The notes beneath the pieces were generated by a model that saw only the letters and a program-made list of their open reading frames with translations, was not told the DNA's origin and ran no database searches. DNA of 63,446 bases. Source: Rickettsiales bacterium UBA2645. Its GTDB lineage: Bacteria > Pseudomonadota > Alphaproteobacteria > Rickettsiales > UBA1997. Within the stretch, counting starts at the first letter, position 1. Every line of letters starts with the position of its first letter. Below are positions 1 through 8,101 of this stretch, in pieces. The stretch spans positions 1 through 63,446 of the forward strand of contig DENL01000021.1 of assembly GCA_002359655.1 (NCBI GenBank). The letters are read 5' to 3'. The position numbers and the translations under genes are program-made.

Positions 1-504
1 GAATTAATGGGTAGCAGTATATTAGCTTTTTGTCTAAAAAAAATTCTAGATCTACCAATTTTTGTTTTGGCAAATGTTGTAATCGATTTTGAACCTTTGA
101 TGGTGATGATTTTTCATCCTAATTATCCACTTCACGGATTCTGTCATACGCTAATTGGAGGAACCTTAATTGGTGCTATGTGGGGAATTTTTGCTTTTTT
201 TGCGAGAAATTTTACAAAAAAATTGATGAGAATTTTTCTGATCAACTATCAAACAAATCTCAGACTTGCTGTGACTTCTGGAATATTAGGATTTTATTTC
301 CACATCATACTTGATTCAGTGATGCATTCAGACATCAAGCCATTTTATCCATCGTCTTACAATCCTCTATATCACCTTGTTAGCGTTGATACTCTTTATT
401 TCTTATGTGCATTATTTTTCATTCCAGCTTTTATTTTGTATTTGATCCAAGCAATTAAATCTAAAACTCAGGTTTACAAATCATTAGATAAAATACGGCG
501 ATAA
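1..504 (+). CDS. Membrane-bound metal-dependent hydrolase-like protein, 5' partial
   Basis: The reading frame is open from the first base of the window, and the first ATG (position 7) falls inside what looks like the first helix, so the true start probably lies upstream. The visible 165 residues form about four hydrophobic segments. They carry the polar motifs VVIDFEP, HPNYPLHGFCHT and HIILDSVMHSD. Conserved Asp/His residues within membrane helices are typical of the YdjM/DUF457/DUF4184 group of putative membrane-bound hydrolases. The substrate is unknown. The 3' end overlaps the convergent DUF2269 gene by 44 bp. Confidence 0.6.
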   Translation, partial: ELMGSSILAFCLKKILDLPIFVLANVVIDFEPLMVMIFHPNYPLHGFCHTLIGGTLIGAMWGIFAFFARNFTKKLMRIFLINYQTNLRLAVTSGILGFYFHIILDSVMHSDIKPFYPSSYNPLYHLVSVDTLYFLCALFFIPAFILYLIQAIKSKTQVYKSLDKIRR

Positions 505-928
505 TTGCAGGAAAAGCCAAAACTCCTAGAGTAATCCACCAGAGCTCCATCGTCCAATAAAGTTTTGGCAGAGTAGCATTTTTTGTGACTGACATTTTTG
601 CCATGTCACGCATTTTAATTTGTATCCAAACAACCGGTAACCAACAAAATCCAGCAAAGAAATACAATATAATTCCAAGCACAAGCCACCTGTCTTCAAG
701 TGAATATCCCTGATCTTTAGCAAGAAAAATTCCTGATATTAGCTGAATCACAATCGCTGAAGTCGTGAATAACCAATCAGCAATAACAACATTTTTTACT
801 GTAGAATAAATCACTTTAACATCCTTTTGGCGATTCGCCATGAACATATAAAAAGCACTTCCAATTCCAGTACCAAAGAGGATTGTTGAGCTAATGATGT
901 GAATTAACTTCAAAGAAAAATATTCCAT
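461..928 (-). CDS. DUF2269-family integral membrane protein
   Basis: This is a 155-residue protein with four predicted membrane helices: LIHIISSTILFGTGIGSAF near the N-terminus, a second near residues 50-70, a third around ILYFFAGFCWLPVVW and a C-terminal one. The HIISSTILFGTGIGSAFYM opening and the WTMELWWITLGVLAFP end match the DUF2269 family, whose function is unknown. A longer frame starts at 994, but the ATG at 928 places the family's usual N-terminus first and leaves room for the divergent neighbour. The ends overlap tail-to-tail with the preceding gene. Confidence 0.65.
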   Translation of the reverse strand: MEYFSLKLIHIISSTILFGTGIGSAFYMFMANRQKDVKVIYSTVKNVVIADWLFTTSAIVIQLISGIFLAKDQGYSLEDRWLVLGIILYFFAGFCWLPVVWIQIKMRDMAKMSVTKNATLPKLYWTMELWWITLGVLAFPAIIAVFYLMICKPEF

Positions 929-985
929 AAAACCATTATATTTTAGAAAGATATGGCAAGTTGTGTACCACCTGAAACTCAAAAA

Positions 986-1969
986 ATGTGCCAAATCTTA
1001 ATTGTTTATGATGGAGATTGCCCGTTATGCAGCGGATTTGCTCGATTATATAAAATTAAAAAATCCGTGGGAACGTTAAAAATAATTAACGCGCGCGAGG
1101 CGGATATTGAAATTATCAATCAAATAAATGCCAGAGGATTTAACCTTGATTTAGGGTTTGTAGTGAAAATTGATGAGATGTTTTATCACGGCTCGGATGC
1201 CAGTAATATTCTGGCCTTGATTGGATCTGATGTCGGAATTTTTAATCGTCTAAATATTCTAATTTTTCGTTCGAAAATTTTATCTAAAATAATTTACCCA
1301 TTTTTCCGAGCAGTACGAAATTTTGCTTTGTGGATTAAAGGCAAAAATCAGATCAATAATTTGCTAGTTGGAAAAACCATCTTTCAATCGATATTCGCTC
1401 AAAAATGGAATGATTTACCAAATGTGATGCGTGATCATTATGCTAATCGTGCATTCTGCAATGACGTTGTTATCGCAGAAGGGATAATGGAAATAGAATT
1501 CTCAAAAATTTTTGGATTATTCTCTGCGTTATTCAGAAACTTGAAAATTTTGATCGCTAAGCGCGGTAAAAATATTTTCACTCGCGTTACTTTTCGTAGC
1601 GAATCTAACTCCTCTTTTTTGCATTTTGAACGCGAATTTTTTTTTGAAAAAAACCATCCACAAAAATTCTTTTCGGCAATGGTTCAGCTAAAAGAAAATA
1701 AAGTTGCCGAAGTAATGAATTACGGCATTTCTTGGATATTTTTTTATAACTTCAACAATCAGAAAATTACTCTGAGTCATCATGGTTACGCGTTAAAAAT
1801 CGGTGAATTTTTTCTACCACTTCCTTTAACATTTTTGTTTGGAAAAGTTTACGCCGAAGAAATTGCGATTTCTGATGATGAATTTGCGATGAAGATGACA
1901 ATTACGCATTTTGTTTTTAGCGAAATTTATCGCTATCAAGGACAATTCAAAATAATTAAAAAAATATGA
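986..1969 (+). CDS. DCC-family (DUF393) thiol-oxidoreductase-like domain fused to DUF4166
   Basis: Residues 1-120 match DUF393, the DCC thiol-disulfide oxidoreductase family: ILIVYDGDCPLCSGFARLY carries the DxxCxxC signature. Residues of about 150-327, starting near DLPNVMRDHYANRAF, resemble DUF4166. DUF4166 is usually found fused to saccharopine-dehydrogenase-like NADP-binding proteins, and exactly such a protein follows here with an ATGA overlap, so the two products probably act together. I chose the ATG at 986 because the DCC domain begins immediately after it; an in-frame ATG at 953 is the alternative. The reaction is unknown; a redox role is inferred from the CxxC. Confidence 0.6.
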   Translation: MCQILIVYDGDCPLCSGFARLYKIKKSVGTLKIINAREADIEIINQINARGFNLDLGFVVKIDEMFYHGSDASNILALIGSDVGIFNRLNILIFRSKILSKIIYPFFRAVRNFALWIKGKNQINNLLVGKTIFQSIFAQKWNDLPNVMRDHYANRAFCNDVVIAEGIMEIEFSKIFGLFSALFRNLKILIAKRGKNIFTRVTFRSESNSSFLHFEREFFFEKNHPQKFFSAMVQLKENKVAEVMNYGISWIFFYNFNNQKITLSHHGYALKIGEFFLPLPLTFLFGKVYAEEIAISDDEFAMKMTITHFVFSEIYRYQGQFKIIKKI

Positions 1970-3066
1970 AAAAAATTTTGATACTTGGTGGATATGGTAA
2001 CTTTGGAAAACGAATTTCTACCTCTTTGGCAAAAGCTAAATTACCAATTATAATTTCTGGCAGAGATCCAAAAAAAGCACAAAATCTTGCCAATGAATTA
2101 GCTAAAAAATTTCCCAATTCATTAGTTGCAATTACAGCTATAGATACCAAAAAGAATTTTTCTAAAACACTTAAAGAACTAAATCCATATCTAGTCATAA
2201 ACACTGTTGGTCCTTTCCAGACAAGCGATTACAGTGTCGCCAAAGATTGTATCACACAGTCAATTAATTACATCGATTTAGCTGATGGCAGAGATTTTGT
2301 CTGCGAAATTTCAACTCTTAATCAAGCTGCACAAAATTCTGGATCGATTGTAATCAGCGGAGCTAGCACAGTTCCGGGACTGAGCTCTGCAGTTCTGGAA
2401 AAATTCAAAACACAATTTTCTAAAATTGATTCTCTCACTTTTGGAATTGCTCCGGGACAAAAAGCTGAACGTGGTTTGGCAACAACAAAAGCAATTTTAA
2501 CTTATATCGGAAAACCACTTAAACCAAGCGCTGGAAGCAGTAAAATTAGATATGGCTGGCAAGATTTATATCGCATCAAATATCCAGAGATTGGAAGCAG
2601 ATGGATGGCCAATTGCGATATTCCTGATTTGGATTTACTGCCGTCACGCTACAATATCGATTCTATCAAATTTTCCGCCGGAATGGAAAACTCATTTTTA
2701 CATCTAGGCATCTGGTTTTTTTCTTGGTTGGTTCGCTTTGGATTTTTAAAGAATTTACCAAATCACGCCAAAACTTTATTAAGCTTAAGCCATTGTTTTG
2801 ACATATTGGGCAGCAATGACGGTGGTATGCATATGATCATCAAAGGCAAAGATCTAAATGGAAAAGAAAAAGAGGTTAGATGGTTTATTATCGCTAAAAA
2901 TGGTGATGGTCCACAAATTCCAACCATTCCTGCGATCATTCTCGCTAAAAAAATTATCTCTGGAAACTTAAACAAAACTGGCGCTTTTCCTTGTATGGCA
3001 ATGGTTACTCTTGATGAGTATTTTGAGGAGCTCAAAGAATTTAGTGTATCACAACACATCTTTTAG
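1966..3066 (+). CDS. Saccharopine dehydrogenase-like NADP-binding protein
   Basis: This 366-residue protein opens with a Rossmann dinucleotide-binding motif (GGYGNFGKRI, residues 8-17). It continues with the saccharopine-dehydrogenase-like pattern INTVGPFQ, YIDLADGRDFV and GASTVPGLSSAVLE. The family reduces or oxidises diverse substrates and is not restricted to lysine metabolism. The gene starts inside the stop codon of the DUF393-DUF4166 gene (ATGA), which implies translational coupling. In many bacteria the partner DUF4166 domain is on this polypeptide; here it is on the upstream one. The substrate is unknown. Confidence 0.75.
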   Translation: MKKILILGGYGNFGKRISTSLAKAKLPIIISGRDPKKAQNLANELAKKFPNSLVAITAIDTKKNFSKTLKELNPYLVINTVGPFQTSDYSVAKDCITQSINYIDLADGRDFVCEISTLNQAAQNSGSIVISGASTVPGLSSAVLEKFKTQFSKIDSLTFGIAPGQKAERGLATTKAILTYIGKPLKPSAGSSKIRYGWQDLYRIKYPEIGSRWMANCDIPDLDLLPSRYNIDSIKFSAGMENSFLHLGIWFFSWLVRFGFLKNLPNHAKTLLSLSHCFDILGSNDGGMHMIIKGKDLNGKEKEVRWFIIAKNGDGPQIPTIPAIILAKKIISGNLNKTGAFPCMAMVTLDEYFEELKEFSVSQHIF

Positions 3067-3625
3067 CTCATGCCTCAGATTTATTATTTTATCATGTCTT
3101 GTAGTTTGGAAATGGCGATGGAGATTTGGAGATGAATTGCTTTACAACCAAACAATATAAAAACTTCACGAGCTTTTTTATCGAACTTTCTCAAACCAAC
3201 TGAGCATAAAAAGTTTCGAACTCGGTCTATTTTCAACTCGTATTTAAACAACCCGCCTTGGGAGAAATAAAATCAGGAGTTGGTGAGTTCGAAAAATTAC
3301 TTGGTAAGCGGTTTAAAGTTTCAAACTTAAATATAAGTGAAATTTAAAATAAAAGTCCTTCATCCCTTCGGTATATGGAAACGCGACACGAGTCGCGCCC
3401 CGCATTGCGGGGAACCCCATCCCGTATGTCAACGGGACATACGGGAAATAAAATTTCCTTATTTAGAAATACGCAACCGCAGAGGCAACTAAAATAAACT
3501 CGTAATTTTTGCCAAAAAAGAATTTCAAAAAATAAAGGTGGAATTAAAAAAACAAATAATAGCTTCATACATACAAGTTATTAGCAATCATTTCCATAAA
3601 ACTTTTCACCAAATTTAACCACTAT
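3067..3625. other. Intergenic stretch without a recognisable gene
   Basis: These 559 bases hold no ORF I can support. A minus-strand frame at 3344-3568 overlies the hairpin cluster and resembles nothing. One plus-strand frame without a start codon, about 3163-3346, reads like a protein C-terminus (LGEIKSGVGEFEKLLGKRF) and may be a gene remnant, but I cannot name the family. The middle is markedly more GC-rich than its surroundings because of the three tandem hairpins listed separately. Confidence 0.4.
3382..3445. repeat. Three tandem GC-rich hairpins
   Basis: Three perfect inverted repeats follow each other within 64 bases. The first is cgcgac/gtcgcg (3382-3387 with 3392-3397, 4-nt loop). 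The second is ccccgc/gcgggg (3398-3403 with 3407-3412, 3-nt loop). The third is cccgtatgtc/gacatacggg (3421-3430 with 3436-3445, 5-nt loop). None is followed by a T-run on either strand, so simple intrinsic termination is unlikely. The arrangement resembles a dispersed palindromic element; a comparable cluster lies beside groEL. Confidence 0.7.
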
Positions 3626-4288
3626 ATGAACGAACAATCTCAACTAGAAAATCAACAACCTAGAATCAAAAGAATCTCTGCTAGTTTAGCTTTAAGCTGG
3701 ATATTAAGTGGCCTTTTTATTTTTGACGGTGCTTTCAATCTTCTTTCAAGACCTTTGGTATCTTTGATTTATCTTCTTATGGTTCTTGTTATATTTCCTC
3801 CTTTCAATAGATTTATTGAGAAAAAATGCAGTTTTTATTTCTCTAGAGGAATGAAAATCCTTTTGATTTTGGTTGGGTTCATAGCAATAGGTTTTACGAT
3901 TATGAATAAAAAATATGAAACCAATATTTCTGCTTTTCATATTAGTGCGTCAGAGCTTTGTAACAAATACAGCACTAATGAAATTATGGCTGATGAATTG
4001 TATAAAGATAAACTGCTGGAGGTTGCTGGATCCATTACAAAAGTAACTAAAAACAGCGTTTTGATTACAGGAAGTAATATTTTTAGTGTTGTAAAGTGCG
4101 AGCTTACTATTAATTCAAAAGACAGAGCCGCTTTTTTAGAAAAAAACCAGACTATTACTGTAAGAGGATTTAACGCAGGTAAAATTAGAGAAGTAATTAC
4201 TCTAAAGCGTTGCGAGATAATAAATGTGTTAAAACAACCTGCAGAAGAAGATCTTTCTCAGAGTTCAAAATCGGCTGTAGCAAAGTAG
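3626..4288 (+). CDS. Membrane protein with C-terminal OB-fold (tRNA_anti-like) domain
   Basis: The 220-residue protein has about three hydrophobic segments between residues 20 and 95. A soluble domain (about residues 110-200) follows with SASELCNKYSTNEIMADELYK and KLLEVAGSITKV, then VITLKRCEII. That pattern matches the tRNA_anti-like OB-fold family, which is often tethered to the membrane and whose ligand is not established. There is no operon partner; the interrupted dinB follows 64 bases downstream. The membrane topology and domain call are visible in the sequence; the function is unknown. Confidence 0.6.
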   Translation: MNEQSQLENQQPRIKRISASLALSWILSGLFIFDGAFNLLSRPLVSLIYLLMVLVIFPPFNRFIEKKCSFYFSRGMKILLILVGFIAIGFTIMNKKYETNISAFHISASELCNKYSTNEIMADELYKDKLLEVAGSITKVTKNSVLITGSNIFSVVKCELTINSKDRAAFLEKNQTITVRGFNAGKIREVITLKRCEIINVLKQPAEEDLSQSSKSAVAK

Positions 4289-4352
4289 AAGGTTTTAATT
4301 CCTGCATAAAAAGTTCGAAACTTGTCAAGAGTTAGGAGCCGTAACAAAAATT

Positions 4353-4856
4353 ATGAATAATGTTCAAATATTAACCCGCTACAAGGCTTGGGCAAATGAA
4401 ATTATTTTCACTACTGTCGCTTCATTACCAGAGGGCGAAGCTTTAAAAAAGCGCTTAACCAGATATAGAAATATGGTTCGCACTCTTAACCATGTATATG
4501 TTATTGATTTAGTTTTTTAGGCACATCTTGAAGGAAAGAAGCACAATTTCAAACCTAGAAATACCGAAACTCATCCACCTCTTGAAGAACTTTGGGAAGC
4601 AGTAAAAATCACTGATAAATATTATATTTCTCTAAGCGATAAATTATCTGATGAGCAATTAAAGGAAGTTATAAATTTCGACTTTATTGGTGGCGGCAAA
4701 GGTTTTATGACTCGCGAAGAAATAATTCTTCATATCGTAAATCACGGAACATATCACCGAGGATTAGTTTCGGATATGATGTATCAAGTTCCATTGGTTC
4801 CCCCATCAACGGATCTGCCAGTTTTTTTGCGAGATATTTTTAAAAAATCTTCCTAA
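4353..4856 (+). pseudogene. DinB/DUF664-family protein interrupted by an amber codon
   Basis: One continuous frame reads as a 166-residue DinB-like four-helix-bundle protein, except for a TAG at codon 56 (4518-4520). The sequence reads through homologously on both sides (LNHVYVIDLVF, then AHLEGKKHNF). The metal-binding histidines remain: the HVY histidine and those of HIVNHGTYHRG near the C-terminus. Family members often have Gln at this place (CAG), so a single C-to-T change would explain the stop. No frameshift is visible, so inactivation looks recent. Readthrough or suppression is possible but nothing supports it. The PfpI-like gene follows 10 bases downstream. Confidence 0.8.
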
Positions 4857-4866
4857 CCAACAAATC

Positions 4867-5463
4867 ATGAAAGTTTCGATTCTAACATTTGAAGGTTTTA
4901 ACGAACTAGACTCGTTTATTGCTTTTGGAATTTTAAATCGCTTACGAAGCAAAGGCTTGCAAGTTAGTATCACCGGACCATCTCCAAAAATAACTTCAAT
5001 GAATGGCGTAACAATAGAAAAAACGAAAGCGCTAGAGTCTGCTTCTGAGTCAGACGCGGTGTTATTTGGCAGCGGAGTCCATACCAAAAAAATTGCACAG
5101 AATCCGTCGATATTAAATCGCATCAAATTAGATCCAAATCGCCAATTAATTGGTGCGCAATGCTCTGGCACATTGTTGATGGCAAAATTAGGATTAATCA
5201 AAAACCTTCCTGCTTGCACCGATCTTACCACGAAACCTTGGGCAATCGAAGCTGGAGTTAAAATTATAGATGCGCCTTTTTATGCTGATAAAAATTTGAG
5301 CACCGCTGGCGGATGCATGTCTTCACAATATCTAGCCGCTTGGACAATCGCAAAATTATTTAATAAAGATGAGGCCGCAAAAGCAATTTATTATGTCGCG
5401 CCAGTAGGGCAAAAAGAGGAATATGTGGATATGGTGATGAAGGTTGTGACAAAATTTCTGTAA
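4867..5463 (+). CDS. DJ-1/PfpI family protein (class I glutamine amidotransferase-like)
   Basis: This is a 198-residue DJ-1/PfpI superfamily protein. The nucleophile elbow is GAQCSGTLLMAKLGL with Cys near residue 100. The acidic partner (FNELD, Glu near 18) and a small-residue strand (DAVLFGSG) are in place. Family members include deglycase-like, isocyanide-hydratase-like and chaperone-like proteins; the sequence does not discriminate between them. It sits directly behind the broken dinB, with which it probably formed a transcription unit. Confidence 0.75.
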   Translation: MKVSILTFEGFNELDSFIAFGILNRLRSKGLQVSITGPSPKITSMNGVTIEKTKALESASESDAVLFGSGVHTKKIAQNPSILNRIKLDPNRQLIGAQCSGTLLMAKLGLIKNLPACTDLTTKPWAIEAGVKIIDAPFYADKNLSTAGGCMSSQYLAAWTIAKLFNKDEAAKAIYYVAPVGQKEEYVDMVMKVVTKFL

Positions 5464-5608
5464 AATTTTTACTAAAATTTAAGATTCTGAGTGATAGCTC
5501 TAAAATTCATTACCTCTTCATAAATCTTAGTTCGTAACTGAGAACGGCATGCTCCACAACAAGTTCTATGAATCACGCCTCATCTCAAAAAATGAAAAAA
5601 ATCGTACT

Positions 5609-6181
5609 CTACTTTACAGAATTCATCAACATTAACTTCAAAACTTCTTTAGCAATTAGGGCAATCTTTGGATCTCGTTTTGATTGGCTGTAAATCATGG
5701 TGCCTTGCAATAAAATTAAAATTTGCTGAGACAATTTTTTTGGGTTTTTATATTTAGCCTCTTTGCATAACTTAAATATAAAATTTTGTAACTGATCTAC
5801 AAACTGCAAACACTCAGATTCTATTTCTTTATTTTTACCCTCAAACTCTATTCGGGCATTGACAGCAAAGCATCCAGAATAATTTCGGCGTTTTAATTTT
5901 TCATATTTCATATCAAAAATTGCAGCGATTTTTTTTGCCGGATTTTTGCAGCGTTTTTTCAGCTCTAGGTCCATCGCGTTAAAAAAGTTTTTTTTATAAA
6001 ATACGATTGCCTCACGGATTAAATCTTCTTTGCTAGAAAAATATTTATACAAAGTGCGCTTAGAAATTCCTGATTCTAGTAATAGTTTATCAACTCCAGT
6101 TGCGTGAAAGCCTTGTTCGTAGAAGGTTTCAAAGGCTAATTTAATTATCTCTTTTTTCTTGTTTGTATCTTTTAAAATCAT
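5609..6181 (-). CDS. TetR/AcrR-family transcriptional regulator
   Basis: The 190-residue protein has an N-terminal TetR DNA-binding domain. Its recognition region is GVDKLLLESGISKRTLYKYFSSKEDL (about residues 29-54, of which the last part is the recognition helix). It is divergent from an AhpD-like/DUF1993/flavodoxin operon, and the intervening 104 bases hold two copies of the palindrome gtaaac-N6-gtttac. It therefore probably represses itself and that operon and is relieved by a reactive ligand, such as a quinone or electrophile. That ligand is an inference from the regulated genes. Confidence 0.85.
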   Translation of the reverse strand: MILKDTNKKKEIIKLAFETFYEQGFHATGVDKLLLESGISKRTLYKYFSSKEDLIREAIVFYKKNFFNAMDLELKKRCKNPAKKIAAIFDMKYEKLKRRNYSGCFAVNARIEFEGKNKEIESECLQFVDQLQNFIFKLCKEAKYKNPKKLSQQILILLQGTMIYSQSKRDPKIALIAKEVLKLMLMNSVK

Positions 6182-6204
6182 TTGAAGAAAATTAATTTGA
6201 CACT

Positions 6205-6222
6205 GTAAACTGACCTGTTTAC
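6205..6222. promoter_or_regulatory. Operator-like palindrome, copy 1
   Basis: Perfect inverted repeat gtaaac (6205-6210), spacer tgacct, gtttac (6217-6222). It lies between the divergent TetR gene and the AhpD-like operon. An identical half-site pair recurs 29 bases downstream with the same 6-base spacing. The placement and the duplication fit a TetR-dimer operator. Confidence 0.65.
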
Positions 6223-6233
6223 TACTTGGTCAG

Positions 6234-6251
6234 GTAAACTACTTTGTTTAC
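6234..6251. promoter_or_regulatory. Operator-like palindrome, copy 2
   Basis: Perfect inverted repeat gtaaac (6234-6239), spacer tacttt, gtttac (6246-6251), identical in arms and spacing to copy 1 and 35 bases before the AhpD-like start codon. A further pair tgacc/ggtca (6211-6215 with 6228-6232) spans the gap between the two copies, so the whole 47-base block has nested symmetry. Confidence 0.65.
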
Positions 6252-6285
6252 TTTTTAACTTAAAATCAACTTGAATTAAATAAAT

Positions 6286-6828
6286 ATGAAACGTCTTAAT
6301 CCTCAAACAATAGAGTCAGCTCCTGAAGGTTCTAAAGAGACTCTGCGTAACATTCAAAAAGCATACGGTTTTATCCCAAATTTGATGGCAACATTTGCCA
6401 ATTCGCCGTCAGTTCTAAATGGTTATTTGGCGATGGATAATGCTTGGGAAAAATCTTCACTTTCACCAAGAGAGAGGCAAATTATATTACTCGCAACCTC
6501 AGTTGAAAATCATTGTAACTATTGCAAAGCAGCTCACTCAACTATTCTAAAAAATATGATGAAAGTTGATGCTGATATTGTTTCTGCAGTTCGCGAAAAC
6601 AGAACTCTTTCAGATAATAAACTTAATGTCTTAGTTAAATTTACTAAAGAAGTTGTCAGTAAACGTGGTCAAGTTTCTGAAGAGACCAAAGCTGAATTCT
6701 TTAAAAATGGTTTTAGTGAAGTACAAATGATGGAAGTAATTATTGGCGTGGCTCTGAAAACCGTTAGCAATTATACTGATCACTTAAACCCAGTTGAAAT
6801 TGATGCTGAATTCAAAGCAGAGGCTTAA
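6286..6828 (+). CDS. Carboxymuconolactone decarboxylase/AhpD-like peroxidase-related protein
   Basis: This is a 180-residue all-helical protein of the CMD/AhpD superfamily. The redox motif is ENHCNYCKAAHS, a CxxC followed by His near residues 80-88, as in AhpD-type alkylhydroperoxidases. It is preceded by SPRERQIILLATS, the usual helix. It is the first gene of an operon with DUF1993 and a WrbA-like flavodoxin, facing a TetR regulator. A role in peroxide or electrophile detoxification is inferred from the CxxC and the neighbours. Confidence 0.8.
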   Translation: MKRLNPQTIESAPEGSKETLRNIQKAYGFIPNLMATFANSPSVLNGYLAMDNAWEKSSLSPRERQIILLATSVENHCNYCKAAHSTILKNMMKVDADIVSAVRENRTLSDNKLNVLVKFTKEVVSKRGQVSEETKAEFFKNGFSEVQMMEVIIGVALKTVSNYTDHLNPVEIDAEFKAEA

Positions 6829-6916
6829 TAACAAATCTACTTAAAACTCGACCAATTTGCTTTGGCATAGTTTGGTTCTTAACAAATACAACTTTAATAA
6901 TTCAGGATTTAAAAAT

Positions 6917-7426
6917 ATGAAAATCTCAATGTACCAATCATCAATTCCAGTTTTTGTTCACAATTTAACTAACCTTTCAAACATTTTAAAGAAAGCTTCT
7001 GAGCACGCTAATAATAAAAAAATAGATGAGAGCGTTTTTATTAATGCTCGTTTATTTCCTGATATGTTTCCGCTTTCTCGCCAAGTTCAAATTGCTTGCG
7101 ACGTTGTGAAAGGTGGAGTAGCAAGACTTGCTGGAGTTGAATTGCCAAGTTTTCCTGATACAGAAACTACCTTTGCAGAACTACAATCACGAGTCACTAA
7201 AACTATAGAATTTATTAGTAACTTTAAATCTGATCAAATTGATAACACCGAAGGAAAAGTAATTTCTTTGCAAGTTGGTGGAAATGAAATGAAATTTGAG
7301 GGTCAGACTTACTTACTAAATTTTGTAATCCCGAATTTATATTTTCACATTACGACTACTTACTCTATATTGCGCAGCAATGGCGTTGATATCGGTAAAC
7401 TAGATTTCCTTGGTAAAATTCAATAA
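6917..7426 (+). CDS. DUF1993-family protein
   Basis: The 169-residue protein starting MKISMYQSSIPVFVHNL matches DUF1993, a DinB-like helical family without assigned function. Conserved-looking stretches are ARLFPDMFPLSRQVQIACD and the C-terminal FVIPNLYFHITTTYSILR. A longer frame begins at 6857, but the family's N-terminus starts exactly at the ATG at 6917. It lies between the AhpD-like and flavodoxin genes, so it probably takes part in the same stress response. Confidence 0.75.
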   Translation: MKISMYQSSIPVFVHNLTNLSNILKKASEHANNKKIDESVFINARLFPDMFPLSRQVQIACDVVKGGVARLAGVELPSFPDTETTFAELQSRVTKTIEFISNFKSDQIDNTEGKVISLQVGGNEMKFEGQTYLLNFVIPNLYFHITTTYSILRSNGVDIGKLDFLGKIQ

Positions 7427-7452
7427 ATAATAATCACTTCAAAGTTAAAATT

Positions 7453-8037
7453 ATGTCTAAAACAATCTCAGTTCTTTATCACAGCGGCTATGGCCACACC
7501 ACAAAAGTTGCAAATGCAATTGCCGAAGGCGCAAAAACTAAAAATGTAAATGTACAAATTCATGCAATTGATGCTGAGGGAAATTTAAGCGAAGCAGCTT
7601 GGAATTCTCTTGATGCGTCTGACGCCATAATTATGGGTTCGCCAACCTATATGGGCGGACCATCTTGGCAGTTCAAAAAATTTGTTGATGCCTCTTCAAA
7701 GCGCTGGATGGCTCAGACTTGGAAAAATAAAATCGCTGCTGGCTTTACCAATTCAGCTTCTTACTCAGGAGACAAGCTTGCAACTTTGCAACAGATTTGG
7801 ATTTTAGCCATGCAACAAGGCATGATTTGGGTTGGTCAGGCTGAAATGGCGCCTTCTTTTGAAGGTCTGGAAGTGCCAAGCGTCGAATTAATAAATCGTC
7901 TTGGTAGTTTTAGCGGTCTTATGACTCAGTCCAATCATAAGTCTGGCCCTGATATTGTGCCACCTAAAGGAGATTTAGAAACTGCTCGCTCATTTGGTAA
8001 AAGAATCGCTGAAATCACTAACGGTTTTGGTCTGTAA
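7453..8037 (+). CDS. WrbA-like flavodoxin / NAD(P)H:quinone oxidoreductase
   Basis: This is a 194-residue flavodoxin-fold protein. The FMN phosphate loop is YHSGYGHTTKVANAI near residues 9-23, and the isoalloxazine-contacting loop is MGSPTYMGGPSWQFKKF. The length and motifs fit the WrbA/NQO type IV group, which carries out two-electron quinone reduction. It is the last gene of the TetR-controlled operon, and quinone detoxification is the natural reading. A stem-loop follows its stop codon. Confidence 0.75.
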   Translation: MSKTISVLYHSGYGHTTKVANAIAEGAKTKNVNVQIHAIDAEGNLSEAAWNSLDASDAIIMGSPTYMGGPSWQFKKFVDASSKRWMAQTWKNKIAAGFTNSASYSGDKLATLQQIWILAMQQGMIWVGQAEMAPSFEGLEVPSVELINRLGSFSGLMTQSNHKSGPDIVPPKGDLETARSFGKRIAEITNGFGL

Positions 8038-8051
8038 TTTTTTTTAAAACT

Positions 8052-8083
8052 CTTCGCATGAGGTTGAAAAACCTTATGCGAAG
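8052..8083. terminator. Stem-loop between convergent genes
   Basis: A 14-bp stem (8052-8065 with 8070-8083, one G-T pair) closes a GAAA tetraloop midway between the convergent flavodoxin and ABC-permease genes. The T-tracts are weak: the minus strand reads gtttt and then A's after the stem, and the plus strand has no T-run. It may therefore terminate inefficiently or act as a 3' stabilising hairpin for both transcripts. Confidence 0.55.
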
Positions 8084-8101
8084 ACATCAGCCAAAAATGG
8101 C

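Noticed and set aside
3344..3568. Minus-strand ORF across the hairpin cluster
   Set aside because: It is created by the palindromic sequence; its composition is odd and it lacks any motif.
4518..4520. TAG as pyrrolysine in DinB
   Set aside because: DinB proteins do not use pyrrolysine and no pyl genes are visible; a simple nonsense mutation fits better.
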